Positions 1 to 10,108 of a stretch of 12,650 nucleotides of DNA are shown piece after piece. The translations under genes were made by a program, and so were the position numbers. The DNA is from an uncultured Pseudomonadales bacterium (GTDB lineage Bacteria; Pseudomonadota; Gammaproteobacteria; Pseudomonadales; Porticoccaceae). The stretch covers positions 1 to 12,650 of the forward strand of contig CAJQJT010000328.1 in the NCBI GenBank assembly GCA_905478725.1. Direction: 5' to 3'. The notes beneath the pieces are model-generated. The model ran no database searches. It saw only the letters and a list, made by a program, of their open reading frames with translations, and was not told where the DNA came from. Numbering within the stretch: the first letter of the stretch is position 1; each line of letters opens with the position of its first letter.

Positions 1-132
1 GCAAGTGAATTGTTAAGAGAGTTAGTTTCTTTAACCGGGTTTCCTATAACCTCAACTTTACAAGGCCTAGGTGCTTATCCTGGAAATGATAATCAATTTT
101 TAGGAATGCTTGGAATGCACGGAACTAGATAA
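1..132 (+). pseudogene. Acetolactate synthase large subunit, internal fragment, broken at both ends
   Basis: Frame 1 from the first base encodes 43 residues that end in a TAA at 130-132. They match the conserved core of the thiamine-diphosphate enzyme acetolactate (acetohydroxyacid) synthase large subunit (IlvB/IlvI/IlvG type), which makes acetolactate for branched-chain amino acid synthesis. The recognisable motifs are [12 protein letters not shown] followed by [11 protein letters not shown]; the family normally continues with a Tyr-Glu-Ala-Asn-like stretch, but here the reading becomes Arg-stop after about base 126. The piece is about 38% GC by hand count and five of its eight leucine codons are TTA, unlike the richer composition that follows. 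It lies directly against a pilQ remnant in another frame. I read it as foreign or misjoined DNA at a contig end. Family identity is confident; its origin is not. Confidence 0.8.
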
Positions 133-931
133 GCTGGCAGGTGGTACTACTAGCAGTGCGTTTGGTGATCGAACCCTCGGCTTTTCGGGTCGCAGATCTG
201 GGCTGACGCCGGGAGCTGGCGTAAAGGAAAGTTTCACCTATTCCGCTGATGAGACAGAAGTGGATTATGGTGCTGATGGGGTGGAAGGGGGTGGTGATGA
301 CGGCCCTACGACCTATACCAGGGCTTTTGACTTTGGCCTGGGTGACAGCCTGGCGGTAGATCTGGGTGTAGCCAATCCCACCGGCTCTTTCAGCCTCGGT
401 TACCTAACGGATAATTTCCTCATTGATCTCGAGTTGAGCGCCTTAGAGTCCGACGGTTTTGGTGAAATTGTCTCGCAGCCAAAAGTGCTCACCGGCGACA
501 AGCAGCAAGCGGTGATCAAGTCCGGAACTGAAATAGCCTACCAAAAGGCTACCTCGAGCGGAGCAACTAGCATAGAATTCAAAGAAGCGGTGTTGCAGCT
601 AGAGGTTACTCCTCAAATTACACCGGATAATAGAATTATTATGGATTTGCTGGTTTCGCAAGACTCAGTAGGTGCATTTACCCCAACAGGTGAGCCGTCA
701 ATTGATATCACGCAGATTGAGACTCAGGCATTGGTCGGCAACGGGCAAACACTGGTATTAGGAGGTATTTTTCAAACAGAAGAAGTAAATGGTACCGACA
801 AAGTACCTCTGCTGGGTGATTTACCCTTTGTGGGTAGGCTGTTTCGAAATGAACTGCGCAATATTGAAAAACGTGAAATACTGATATTCATAACTCCGAA
901 AATAATTGACGATAATTTGCTGGATCGATGA
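125..931 (+). CDS. pilQ: Type IV pilus outer-membrane secretin PilQ, C-terminal part (5' truncated)
   Basis: This is the C-terminal secretin domain of PilQ, which forms the outer-membrane ring through which type IV pili and, in competent bacteria, DNA pass. Visible landmarks are [41 protein letters not shown], the secretin signature [15 protein letters not shown] and the terminal [14 protein letters not shown] Gly/Asp/Glu-rich variable stretch (about bases 215-310) precedes the barrel-forming part. The AMIN, STN and N0/N1 domains of a full PilQ (usually around 700 residues) are missing because the frame closes upstream at a TAG (101-103) and the preceding DNA is an acetolactate synthase fragment. 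A nominal TTG at 110 is therefore not a real start; I place the boundary near the joint. The stop overlaps the aroK start (ATGA), as expected for the pilMNOPQ-aroKB arrangement. Confidence 0.88.
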   Translation, partial: LDKLAGGTTSSAFGDRTLGFSGRRSGLTPGAGVKESFTYSADETEVDYGADGVEGGGDDGPTTYTRAFDFGLGDSLAVDLGVANPTGSFSLGYLTDNFLIDLELSALESDGFGEIVSQPKVLTGDKQQAVIKSGTEIAYQKATSSGATSIEFKEAVLQLEVTPQITPDNRIIMDLLVSQDSVGAFTPTGEPSIDITQIETQALVGNGQTLVLGGIFQTEEVNGTDKVPLLGDLPFVGRLFRNELRNIEKREILIFITPKIIDDNLLDR

Positions 932-1446
932 AACCACAACATATTTTCCTAGTCGGCCCCATGGGTGCCGGAAAAACGACTATTGGTAAGCACCTGGCTG
1001 GATTGCTGGGGCTGTCTTTTATCGATGTCGATTCTGAAATTGAAGCCCGTGCTGGCGCCGATATTCAATGGATATTTGATATGGAAGGTGAGGCCGGTTT
1101 TCGTGAGCGCGAGAGCAAGGTCCTAGTTGACTTGGTGGCGGATAAGCAGCCGCAGGTGATAGCCACTGGCGGCGGTATCGTTCTCAGCGGCGATAATCGC
1201 GGGATTCTTCAGAGCAGTGGTCTGGTGGTCTATCTGTCAGCCACCTTTGAACAGCTGGTGGAGCGCACCAAACGCGATAAAACTCGGCCATTGCTGCAAG
1301 TCGAGGATCGTGAAGGCGTAATCAAGCAACTTATCGAAACCCGCAGTCCACTCTATAATCAGGTCGCTGACCTGGTATTCCCCTCCGGCTCGACACAGCC
1401 CCTGAAACTGGCAAAGAAACTGGCTGAAGCGGTTTCAGCCCTATGA
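928..1446 (+). CDS. aroK: Shikimate kinase
   Basis: Cytoplasmic shikimate kinase, which phosphorylates shikimate with ATP to shikimate 3-phosphate, the fifth step of the shikimate pathway. At 172 residues it has the normal family length. The Walker A loop GPMGAGKTT is at residues 10-18. The DVD shikimate-binding pair is at Asp33/Asp35, the GFRERE substrate loop at 57-62, the GGG Walker B-like turn at 81-83, and the lid arginine lies in RPLL (120-123). ETRSPLY near 137-143 carries the usual adenine-side arginine. The ATG overlaps the pilQ stop by four bases, so translation is probably coupled to pilQ. aroB follows 71 bases later on the same strand, the standard aroKB pair. Nothing is missing. 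AroL is an alternative name for the activity, but the location next to pilQ favours AroK. Confidence 0.97.
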   Translation: MKPQHIFLVGPMGAGKTTIGKHLAGLLGLSFIDVDSEIEARAGADIQWIFDMEGEAGFRERESKVLVDLVADKQPQVIATGGGIVLSGDNRGILQSSGLVVYLSATFEQLVERTKRDKTRPLLQVEDREGVIKQLIETRSPLYNQVADLVFPSGSTQPLKLAKKLAEAVSAL

Positions 1447-1467
1447 TAAACTCCCGAGTCTAATGTC

Positions 1468-1490
1468 GGTCGCCACCCCGTGGCCGCACC
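1468..1490 (+). other. Small GC-rich hairpin in the aroK-aroB spacer
   Basis: GCCAC (1472-1476), a CCC loop and GTGGC (1480-1484) form a perfect five-pair stem, extended past an internal loop by GGT (1468-1470) with ACC (1488-1490). No U-run follows, so it does not look like an intrinsic terminator. It may be an mRNA processing or stability element between the two cistrons, or chance. Seen in sequence; function unknown. Confidence 0.3.
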
Positions 1491-1517
1491 CTTTACTAGC
1501 CTCAGTTAGAGTGATTC

Positions 1518-2612
1518 ATGACCGCAAATTCGACACAAGTTCAGGTTGCCTTGGGTGATCGCTCATACCCTATCTCTATAGGTTCCGACGAAATTCGCAA
1601 AGCTGATATAGCCCGTTATATCAGTGGTAAAAAAGTCCTGATTGTTACTAATGAAACCATTGCGCCGCTCTACCTTGAGCTGCTTGAAGGCCAGCTGGCA
1701 GACAAGCAAGTAGACATGGTGATTCTGGCTGATGGCGAGCAGCACAAAAATCTCGATACTCTCAATCTTATATTTGATCAGCTAATTGCCGGTCATCACG
1801 ATCGCAAGACCACCTTAATCGCCCTAGGTGGCGGTGTGGTAGGCGATATGACTGGCTTTGCCGCGGCCTGTTATCAGCGCGGTGTGCCCTTTATTCAGAT
1901 TCCAACCACGCTGCTAGCGCAGGTTGATTCCTCCGTGGGGGGCAAGACCGCGGTCAATCATGCCATGGGCAAAAATATGATCGGCGCCTTCTATCAGCCC
2001 CAGGCGGTGATTATTGATACGGATACTCTTTCGACCCTGCCAGATCGCGAGTTTCATGCCGGTCTTGCCGAGGTTATCAAGTATGGCTTGATTATTGATG
2101 CAGACTTTTTCCACTGGCTGGAAAATAATATAGATCTATTATTGCAGCGCGATAAGGCTGCTCTGGTCTATGCCATAGAGTTGTCATGTGTGAGCAAGGC
2201 ACGGATTGTTGCGGAAGACGAGACTGAACAGGGCATTCGGGCGATCTTGAATTTGGGCCACACCTTTGGCCACGCGATTGAAACTTTTCAGCAGTATAAG
2301 CAGTGGATTCACGGTGAAGCAGTTGCTGCAGGAATGGTTATGGCGGCGGAACTCTCGGTTATACGTGGCGATCTTTCTGCAGCGGATCTGCAGAGAACGA
2401 AGCAACTTTTACAGCGCTGCTCACTGCCGGTGGCACCTCCTGCAGACATGAAAGCCGAAGATTTCGACCGGTTAATGCTCAGGGACAAGAAAGTCCTCGA
2501 TGGGCAACTGCGCCTAGTGGTATTAAAAAGCCTCGGCGAGGCCTGTGTAACCGACCAGTTTTCAACTGATCATCTCTATCAGCTGTTAAGCAGAGCCTGC
2601 TCCGCAAGTTGA
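1518..2612 (+). CDS. aroB: 3-dehydroquinate synthase
   Basis: NAD- and metal-dependent cytoplasmic enzyme that cyclises DAHP to 3-dehydroquinate, the second step of the shikimate pathway. The 364 residues match the usual length. Landmarks in order are [10 protein letters not shown] (72-81), the nucleotide-binding GGGVVGD (104-110), and the substrate-binding block [19 protein letters not shown] (129-147). The three expected metal ligands are Glu185 in [10 protein letters not shown], His248 in NLGHTFGH and His265 in HGEAV. The ATG is preceded by an AGAG-like ribosome-binding site about eight bases upstream. It follows aroK on the same strand and is probably cotranscribed with pilQ and aroK. The next gene, gltB, lies 247 bases downstream behind its own candidate promoter. 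In Pseudomonas and enterics a SPOR-domain gene usually follows aroB; none is present here. Confidence 0.97.
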   Translation: MTANSTQVQVALGDRSYPISIGSDEIRKADIARYISGKKVLIVTNETIAPLYLELLEGQLADKQVDMVILADGEQHKNLDTLNLIFDQLIAGHHDRKTTLIALGGGVVGDMTGFAAACYQRGVPFIQIPTTLLAQVDSSVGGKTAVNHAMGKNMIGAFYQPQAVIIDTDTLSTLPDREFHAGLAEVIKYGLIIDADFFHWLENNIDLLLQRDKAALVYAIELSCVSKARIVAEDETEQGIRAILNLGHTFGHAIETFQQYKQWIHGEAVAAGMVMAAELSVIRGDLSAADLQRTKQLLQRCSLPVAPPADMKAEDFDRLMLRDKKVLDGQLRLVVLKSLGEACVTDQFSTDHLYQLLSRACSAS

Positions 2613-2618
2613 GCAGCT

Positions 2619-2642
2619 AGGTCGTATATAGTTCGACTTTTT
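2619..2642 (+). terminator. Weak candidate terminator after aroB
   Basis: Seven bases after the aroB stop, GTCG (2621-2624) can pair with CGAC (2634-2637) around a nine-base AT-rich loop, with one G-U and one A-U pair possible outside it. A run of five T follows immediately (2638-2642). The stem is short and would be weak, but its position at the end of the aroKB unit is right for a terminator. Low confidence without a folding calculation or transcript data. Confidence 0.3.
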
Positions 2643-2686
2643 CGTCTCAATTAGACTCCATCCCGCCGTTTAGTGCGTACAGACAA

Positions 2687-2715
2687 TTGTCGAATAGTTT
2701 TGCAATGTGTAGAAT
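2687..2715 (+). promoter_or_regulatory. Candidate sigma70 promoter for gltBD
   Basis: TTGTCG at 2687-2692 (four of six matches to the -35 consensus) and TAGAAT at 2710-2715 (five of six to the -10 consensus) are separated by exactly 17 bases. It is the best such pair I saw in the spacer between aroB and gltB and would give a leader of roughly 135-140 nucleotides. Placement between the aromatic and glutamate synthase units makes sense. No Lrp or other operator could be identified by eye. Confidence 0.5.
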
Positions 2716-2734
2716 GCGCCTCACTTTGCCTGCT

Positions 2735-2760
2735 TAGCCTATTTGTGTTTCCAAAGGCTA
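2735..2760 (+). other. Hairpin in the gltB leader (first)
   Basis: TAGCCT (2735-2740) and AGGCTA (2755-2760) are perfect inverted repeats. Allowing bulges at A2741 and T2744, TT and G inside the left arm can also pair with C and AA inside the right arm. No T-run follows. It lies downstream of the candidate promoter, so it would be in the gltB 5' untranslated RNA. Function is unknown; this could be a leader regulatory structure or chance. Confidence 0.35.
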
Positions 2761-2799
2761 TTATCACTTTGCTCTCTAGTGTTGTTTTATTCGCGCATC

Positions 2800-2819
2800 C
2801 CAGCGCTGGTATAGCGCTG
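2800..2819 (+). other. Hairpin in the gltB leader (second)
   Basis: CAGCGCT (2801-2807), a five-base loop GGTAT and AGCGCTG (2813-2819) form a perfect seven-pair stem about 40 bases before the gltB start. The left arm is itself part of a ten-base palindrome (CCAGCGCTGG, 2800-2809), so it could alternatively act as a protein-binding site in DNA. No U-tract follows, arguing against a simple terminator. Confidence 0.4.
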
Positions 2820-2859
2820 TCTTGAGAGTTTAACTTAGAATTTTACGTAGAGTTTATTT

Positions 2860-5800
2860 ATGGCTCAGAGCTTATGTCGGCTTGACGATTTTAAAGATAA
2901 TTGTGGTTTTGGTTTAATTGCTCATATTAAGGGCAAGACCAGCCACAGTTTGCTGTTGAATGCGATTCAGGCACTAACCTGCATGACCCACCGTGGCGGT
3001 GTTGCTGCCGATGGTAAAACCGGTGACGGTTGTGGTCTGTTGATGCAAAAGCCCGACAGCTTCCTACGCACCGTGTTGCGGGATAGTCTGCAAGTAGAGC
3101 TTCCTGAGCTCTATGCTGTGGGCGCAGTGATGCTCAATACTGATGAGCTCCAACGTAATCAAGCAAAAAAGATTCTCGAGCAAGAGCTGACTGCTCAGGG
3201 CCTGCGAATTCTCGCATGGCGCGAAGTCCCCACAGATAATAATTGCTTGGGCCCGATTGCGATCAAGTCGCTGCCAGCCTTTGAGCAGGTGTTTGTCGGT
3301 CCCGGTGATATCACTGATGAGAAGCACTTTAGTGCCCGTTTATTTATGGGCCGTCGTAAAGCTGAGAAGCAGCTGACTGAAGATAGCAGCTTTCATATTG
3401 CTAGCCTTGGCACCAATGTTCTGAGCTACAAAGGACTGATGATGCCCGTGGATCTGCCTGGATTCTATTTGGATCTGGCAGATGAGCGTCTAGAAACTGC
3501 GATCTGTGTATTCCACCAGCGTTTTTCCACCAACACCATGCCCCAGTGGCCGCTGGCGCAACCCTTTAGAATGTTGGCGCACAATGGTGAAATCAACACC
3601 ATTATGGGCAACCGCAACTGGTCTGTTGCACGGACACCAAAGTATCAAACTGACTTATTACCCGACTTGGCTGAAGCTGCGCCGTTGGTTAATCGCACTG
3701 GTTCAGATTCCTCTAGCTTAGATAACATGCTGGAAATGCTCGTCACTGGTGGCATGGATCTGCACCTTGCGGTACGAACCCTGGTTCCGCCAGCCTGGCA
3801 GAATGTTGAAGATCGTAACCCCGATCACCGCGCACTCTACGACTATCTCTCCATGCATCAGGAACCCTGGGATGGTCCAGCAGGTCTGGTTATTACCGAC
3901 GGCCGTTTTGCTGTCTGTACTCTAGATCGCAATGGACTGCGCCCCTCGCGCTATGTGATTACTAATGACGACGTAATCACCGTGGCATCAGAGATCGGCG
4001 TCTACGACTACCGCAGTGAAGATGTTGTGGCCAAAGGCCGTCTTGGGCCCGGAGACATACTTTCCATTGATACTCAGGAAGGAAAGATCTTCTTCCGTGA
4101 TGAGATTGAAGATCAGCTCGCCGCTCGCCACCCTTACAAGAAGTGGCTGGAAGAGGGCCGCTATGCCATCCAGTCCAGTTTTGATCGTGACAGCATCGAA
4201 ATTGAAGGCAACCTTAGCCGCGACCAAATCAAATGCTACATGAAGATGTTCCAGGTCTCCTTTGAAGAGCGAGATCAGGTGCTGCGTCCACTGGCAGAAG
4301 GCGGTCAAGAAGCCACAGGTTCCATGGGTGATGATATCCCTATGGCTGTGCTGTCGAAGAAGCAGCGCAATCTGTTTGACTACTTCCGCCAGCAGTTTGC
4401 TCAGGTCACTAATCCACCAATCGATCCACTGCGTGAAGCCATAGTCATGTCGTTGGGTGTAGAGCTTGGTCAAGAAGAGAGTGTGTTCGCTGAAAATCCC
4501 TATATGGGTGCGCGAATTGGCCTGTCTAGTCCGGTGCTTTCGCCACGTAAATACTACGCTCTGAAGCGTAATGAATTTAAACATTTCCCCGTGGCAAAAT
4601 TTGCCCTTAACTACGACGCGACGGAAGAAAATCTTAAACAAGCCATTGAGCGCGTCTGCGCCGAAGTGGCAACGGCAGTTCGCGATGGTGCAGTGGTCTG
4701 TATTCTTTCGGATCACAAGATCAGTCCGGAAAAGCAGCCGATACATATTTTGTTGGCCGTTGGTGCCGTACACAATCACCTTATTGAACAGGGTCTGCGC
4801 ACCGATGCCAATATAGTTGCCAGTACCGGTTACGCCCGCGACTCACATCAAATTGCCGCCCTCATCGGTTGTGGCGCATCGTTGGTCTATCCCTACCTCA
4901 GCTTTCATGTGCTTTGCGATCTGATCGCTAGCGGCGAGTTGCTAGTGGATGTGGATACCGCGTTTAAGCAGTACCGTAAAGGCATTAACAAAGGCCTGTT
5001 GAAAATATTGTCGAAAATGGGTATTTCAACAATTGCTTCCTATCGCGGCGCACTCTTATTTGAAGCCATAGGTCTCAGCACTGAAGTAATTGATCTCTGT
5101 TTCCCCGGTCTTGTCAGTCGCCTCGAAGGCGCCACCTTTGAGGATATCGAAGTTGATCAGACGGCCCTTAAAAAGCTCGCCTGGAAACTGCGCAAGCCCA
5201 TCGAGCCCGGTGGCCTGTTGAAATATGTCCATGGTCAGGAGTACCACGCCTACAATCCCGATGTAGTGCAGACTCTGCACAGTGCAGTTCAGAACAGTGA
5301 TTACAAAGCCTACACTGAATATGCTCGGTTGGTGAATACTCGACCTGTTGCAACGCTACGTGATTTGCTGAAATTGAGCGATACCTGCACGCCTATCGAT
5401 ATAGAGTTGGTTGAGCCAGTAGCGGATATCGTCAAACGCTTTGACTCCGCTGGTATGTCCTTGGGTGCTCTCTCTCCTGAGGCTCACGAGTCTCTGGCAG
5501 AGGCGATGAATACACTGGGTGGACGTTCTAACTCCGGTGAGGGCGGCGAAGATCCCGCACGCTATGGCACCATCAAGTCATCGAAAATTAAGCAGATTGC
5601 TTCCGGCCGCTTTGGTGTAACACCAGCCTATCTATCCAGTGCCGAAGTATTGCAGATTAAAGTTGCTCAGGGCGCTAAGCCCGGAGAGGGCGGTCAGTTG
5701 CCCGGAGGCAAGGTCAATGAGCTGATTGCTCGATTGCGCTTCTCGGTACCGGGGGTGACATTGATTTCGCCACCGCCACACCATGATATCTATTCCATTG

Positions 5801-7317
5801 AAGATCTGGCCCAGCTGATTTTTGACTTAAAACAGGTCAATCCCAGTGCTCTGGTCTCGGTGAAGCTAGTGTCACGTCCCGGTGTAGGTACCATTGCCGC
5901 CGGTGTCGCCAAAGCCTATGCCGATCTGATTACCATTTCTGGTTATGATGGTGGTACTGCCGCGAGCCCATTGAGTTCGATTCGCTACGCCGGTTCTCCT
6001 TGGGAACTAGGCCTGACTGAAACCCATCAGACTCTTCGGGCCAATGATCTGCGCAACAAGGTACGAGTGCAGACTGACGGTGGTTTGAAAACTGGTCTGG
6101 ATGTGATTAAAGCCGCTATTTTAGGTGCTGAGAGCTTTGGCTTCGGTACCGGACCTATGGTTGCCCTAGGTTGCAAGTATCTGCGTATCTGTCACCTGAA
6201 TAACTGCGCCACTGGTGTAGCCACTCAGGATGAGCGTCTGCGCAACGATCACTACCGCGGCACCGTGGCTATGGCGACCAACTTCTTTACCTTTATTGCC
6301 ATGGAAACCCGCGAATGGTTGGCTGCTCTGGGTATCAGCTCGCTGGAAGAATTGGTTGGTCGTGTTGACCTATTAGAGACTTTGCCTGGTGAGACCAGCA
6401 AGCAGCAGCATTTGGAGCTGTCACCACTACTTGAAGTACGACCCGAGTTAGATGGCAAGCCCCAGACCTGTTCAGAGCCAAAAAACAACCCGCTGGATAA
6501 GGGTTTATTGGCGGAAAAAATGGTTGAGCAGGCACTGCCATTTATTGAGTCTCAGAGTGGCGGCACATTCGACTTTACAGTCAATAACTGCGACCGTTCC
6601 ATAGGTGCTCGACTCTCCGGTGAGATAGCCAAGCGCTATGGCAACACAGGCATGTCAGCTGCGCCGATTCGATTGAACTTGAAAGGTGTTGCTGGCCAGT
6701 CTCTCGGCGTCTGGAATGCTGGCGGCCTAGAGCTATATCTCGAAGGCGATGCCAATGACTATGTGGGCAAGGGCATGGCTGGGGGCAAGATTATTTTGCG
6801 CCCACCCAGTGACAGTAGCTTTGCCTCACAGGATACCCCGATTATGGGCAATACCTGCCTGTACGGTGCTACTGGTGGTCGTCTGTATGCTGCAGGAACA
6901 GTTGGTGAACGCTTTGCCGTTCGCAACTCAGGTGCCACCGCTGTAGTCGAAGGTGCAGGTGATCACTGTTGTGAATATATGACTGGTGGCATAGTGACTG
7001 TACTAGGAGCTGCTGGTTACAACTTCGGTGCTGGTATGACAGGCGGTTTTGCCTATGTTCTCGATATAGAGCGTGAATTTGTCGATCGCTACAATATGGA
7101 ACTGGTGGATATTCAGCGCATTACTGCCGAGGCCACGGAATCTCACCGAGTATTCCTCAAAAATATGATTCGCGAGCACGTCAAAGAAACCGGCAGTGCC
7201 TGGGGACAAGAGCTTCTTAGCAATTTTTCTGATTACGCATCCAAGTTTTGGTTAGTTAAACCGAAAGCGGCAACCCTCAGCAGTCTGTTAGCTCAGGCCC
7301 ATGACAACCCGCAATAG
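2860..7317 (+). CDS. gltB: Glutamate synthase (NADPH) large subunit
   Basis: Large (alpha) subunit of the cytoplasmic glutamate synthase, which takes ammonia from glutamine through an internal tunnel and reductively aminates 2-oxoglutarate to glutamate. At 1485 residues it is full length. The N-terminal class II amidotransferase domain begins at catalytic Cys15 in DNCGFG, exposed after removal of a short 14-residue propeptide. HRGG (44-47), NGE (242-244) and GSDSSS complete that site. After the central domain, the FMN/2-oxoglutarate domain shows [14 protein letters not shown] (from residue 891) and GYDGGT (from 1028). The 3Fe-4S ligands are Cys1105, Cys1111 and Cys1116 in [15 protein letters not shown]. 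The C-terminal GXGXG beta-helix spans about 1240-1430. gltD follows after 28 bases. The ATG has only a weak TAGAG-like Shine-Dalgarno, but the protein aligns from the first residues. Confidence 0.98.
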   Translation: MAQSLCRLDDFKDNCGFGLIAHIKGKTSHSLLLNAIQALTCMTHRGGVAADGKTGDGCGLLMQKPDSFLRTVLRDSLQVELPELYAVGAVMLNTDELQRNQAKKILEQELTAQGLRILAWREVPTDNNCLGPIAIKSLPAFEQVFVGPGDITDEKHFSARLFMGRRKAEKQLTEDSSFHIASLGTNVLSYKGLMMPVDLPGFYLDLADERLETAICVFHQRFSTNTMPQWPLAQPFRMLAHNGEINTIMGNRNWSVARTPKYQTDLLPDLAEAAPLVNRTGSDSSSLDNMLEMLVTGGMDLHLAVRTLVPPAWQNVEDRNPDHRALYDYLSMHQEPWDGPAGLVITDGRFAVCTLDRNGLRPSRYVITNDDVITVASEIGVYDYRSEDVVAKGRLGPGDILSIDTQEGKIFFRDEIEDQLAARHPYKKWLEEGRYAIQSSFDRDSIEIEGNLSRDQIKCYMKMFQVSFEERDQVLRPLAEGGQEATGSMGDDIPMAVLSKKQRNLFDYFRQQFAQVTNPPIDPLREAIVMSLGVELGQEESVFAENPYMGARIGLSSPVLSPRKYYALKRNEFKHFPVAKFALNYDATEENLKQAIERVCAEVATAVRDGAVVCILSDHKISPEKQPIHILLAVGAVHNHLIEQGLRTDANIVASTGYARDSHQIAALIGCGASLVYPYLSFHVLCDLIASGELLVDVDTAFKQYRKGINKGLLKILSKMGISTIASYRGALLFEAIGLSTEVIDLCFPGLVSRLEGATFEDIEVDQTALKKLAWKLRKPIEPGGLLKYVHGQEYHAYNPDVVQTLHSAVQNSDYKAYTEYARLVNTRPVATLRDLLKLSDTCTPIDIELVEPVADIVKRFDSAGMSLGALSPEAHESLAEAMNTLGGRSNSGEGGEDPARYGTIKSSKIKQIASGRFGVTPAYLSSAEVLQIKVAQGAKPGEGGQLPGGKVNELIARLRFSVPGVTLISPPPHHDIYSIEDLAQLIFDLKQVNPSALVSVKLVSRPGVGTIAAGVAKAYADLITISGYDGGTAASPLSSIRYAGSPWELGLTETHQTLRANDLRNKVRVQTDGGLKTGLDVIKAAILGAESFGFGTGPMVALGCKYLRICHLNNCATGVATQDERLRNDHYRGTVAMATNFFTFIAMETREWLAALGISSLEELVGRVDLLETLPGETSKQQHLELSPLLEVRPELDGKPQTCSEPKNNPLDKGLLAEKMVEQALPFIESQSGGTFDFTVNNCDRSIGARLSGEIAKRYGNTGMSAAPIRLNLKGVAGQSLGVWNAGGLELYLEGDANDYVGKGMAGGKIILRPPSDSSFASQDTPIMGNTCLYGATGGRLYAAGTVGERFAVRNSGATAVVEGAGDHCCEYMTGGIVTVLGAAGYNFGAGMTGGFAYVLDIEREFVDRYNMELVDIQRITAEATESHRVFLKNMIREHVKETGSAWGQELLSNFSDYASKFWLVKPKAATLSSLLAQAHDNPQ

Positions 7318-7327
7318 CGTTGATTAG

Positions 7328-8770
<1,443 letters not shown>

Positions 8771-8801
8771 TTCGCGGCATCCACTGGCGTCGACTACATT
8801 G

Positions 8802-8891
8802 CTTGTAACCATTTGGGCTGTAACCATTTGGTGTGTAACCTTATAGCCTGTAACGAAATGGCTTGTAGCCAAGTGGCCCGTAGCTAAAAGA
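8802..8891. repeat. Six degenerate 15-bp tandem repeats between gltD and hemE
   Basis: Six consecutive 15-base units start at 8802, 8817, 8832, 8847, 8862 and 8877. The first two read CTTGTAACCATTTGG and GCTGTAACCATTTGG; later copies drift, keeping mainly a GTAAC/GTAGC core and a terminal GG. The array fills most of the 149-base spacer and ends about 28 bases before the hemE ATG, leaving a possible -10 (TAAAAT, 8895-8900) and a GGA ribosome-binding site. Because the unit is a multiple of three, both strands give periodic five-residue patterns. Divergence falls off from left to right, suggesting an old array. Function unknown. Confidence 0.9.
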
Positions 8892-8919
8892 ACCTAAAAT
8901 TTATTACTCTGGAATCTGA

Positions 8920-9978
8920 ATGTCTGACTTAAAGAATGATCGCTTTCTCAAGGCGCTGATGCGCCAGCCTGTTGACCGCACGCCTGTATGGATGATGCGA
9001 CAAGCAGGCCGTTACCTGCCCGAGTACCGAGCAGTTAGAGCTATAGCTGGCGATTTTATGAGTCTGTGTAAAAATACTGAACTTGCCTGTGAAGTGACGC
9101 TGCAGCCTCTAGAGCGCTACGAGATGGACGCGGCAATTCTGTTTTCAGATATTTTAACCATTCCCGATGCCATGGGATTGGGTCTTTATTTTGAAACTGG
9201 AGAGGGCCCCAAGTTTCGCAAACCAGTGAGAACTGAGGCAGACATCGAAGCCCTCGAGGTGATCGATACCGCCAGTGACCTCTCCTATGTCACCGATGCA
9301 GTGACCATGATCCGCCGCGAGCTTAATGGCCGCGTACCTCTGATCGGCTTTTCCGGCAGTCCCTGGACGCTGGCGACTTATATGATTGAAGGTCAGAGCA
9401 GCCGCGACTTTGCTCGCGCCAAAACAATGCTCTACACCCAGCCTGAATTGATGCATCAATTGTTGGAAAAATTATCCCTGTCGGTAATTGATTACCTGAA
9501 TGCCCAGATCCGTGCTGGCGCCCAGGTAGTGCAGATATTTGATACCTGGGGTGGCGCACTGAGTCACGCCGCTTACGCAGAATTCTCTCTTGCTTACATG
9601 CAGAAAATTGTCGATGGATTAATTAGTCATCACGACGGGCGTGATGTGCCAGTTATTCTATTCACTAAGGGCGGCGGTCTTTGGCTGGAAAAAATGGCCG
9701 ATACCGGTTGTCACGCACTGGGTCTTGACTGGAGCACCGATATTGCTGCGGCCAAGAGCCGAGTTGGCGATAGAGTTGCCTTGCAGGGCAATATGGATCC
9801 AGCCATTTTGAGAGCTGATCCCGCAGTCATCGAATCTCAGGTTGAGGCTATCCTCAAAGGGTTTGGCGATGGTCCTGGGCATATTTTCAATCTTGGACAT
9901 GGCATTACACCGGACATAAATCCGGATCATGTAAAAGTATTTATTGATGCTGTTCACAAGTTTTCCGAAAAGTACTGA
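8920..9978 (+). CDS. hemE: Uroporphyrinogen decarboxylase
   Basis: Cytoplasmic, cofactor-free enzyme that removes four carboxyl groups from uroporphyrinogen III to give coproporphyrinogen III in haem synthesis. Its 352 residues match the family. The first signature [16 protein letters not shown] supplies Arg27 and Arg31. The catalytic Asp77 is in FSDILT, the second signature [16 protein letters not shown] (143-158) contains Tyr154, and His327 lies in NLGHGI. GLDWSTD and LQGNMDP (around 268-293) are also typical. The start is supported by the [10 protein letters not shown]-terminus common to the family and by a GGA motif upstream. It follows gltD as in Pseudomonas. The spacer before it contains tandem repeats, so it may have its own promoter or be read from gltBD; the sequence alone does not decide. 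Confidence 0.97.
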   Translation: MSDLKNDRFLKALMRQPVDRTPVWMMRQAGRYLPEYRAVRAIAGDFMSLCKNTELACEVTLQPLERYEMDAAILFSDILTIPDAMGLGLYFETGEGPKFRKPVRTEADIEALEVIDTASDLSYVTDAVTMIRRELNGRVPLIGFSGSPWTLATYMIEGQSSRDFARAKTMLYTQPELMHQLLEKLSLSVIDYLNAQIRAGAQVVQIFDTWGGALSHAAYAEFSLAYMQKIVDGLISHHDGRDVPVILFTKGGGLWLEKMADTGCHALGLDWSTDIAAAKSRVGDRVALQGNMDPAILRADPAVIESQVEAILKGFGDGPGHIFNLGHGITPDINPDHVKVFIDAVHKFSEKY

Positions 9979-10026
9979 TTTACTCTAGCTCTTCTTAGTC
10001 TATATTTACTAAAACCCTACCGGCGC

Positions 10027-10050
10027 ACGCTTTTACCCTGGTGAAAGCGT
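10027..10050 (+). terminator. Strong hairpin after hemE, possible terminator
   Basis: ACGCTTTTAC (10027-10036) and GTGAAAGCGT (10041-10050) form a ten-pair stem with one T-G wobble and a four-base CCTG loop. It lies 48 bases after the hemE stop and 58 bases before the next gene. No clear T-run follows on the + strand (TACATTT), so termination would be inefficient if it is intrinsic. A role as an RNA stability element or operator for the downstream gene is equally possible. Confidence 0.45.
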
Positions 10051-10108
10051 TACATTTCGAGGTGGTCTGGTTTTGTATTAATAGCGCTGAGAGAGATCAA
10101 ATAACGGT

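Noticed and set aside
110..112. TTG as a true start of a 273-residue protein
   Set aside because: The protein is plainly the C-terminal part of a much longer secretin, and bases up to about 126 belong to a different gene, so this start is an artefact of the joint.
3988..4779. A 263-codon open frame on the minus strand inside gltB
   Set aside because: It lies wholly opposite a strongly conserved part of gltB, has no recognisable domain, and its residue mix is what antisense of a long coding sequence gives.
10062..10085. A sigma70 promoter for the HD-GYP-like gene around TATTAA near 10077
   Set aside because: Only about four of six -10 matches and no convincing -35 at the right distance, so it was not listed as a feature.
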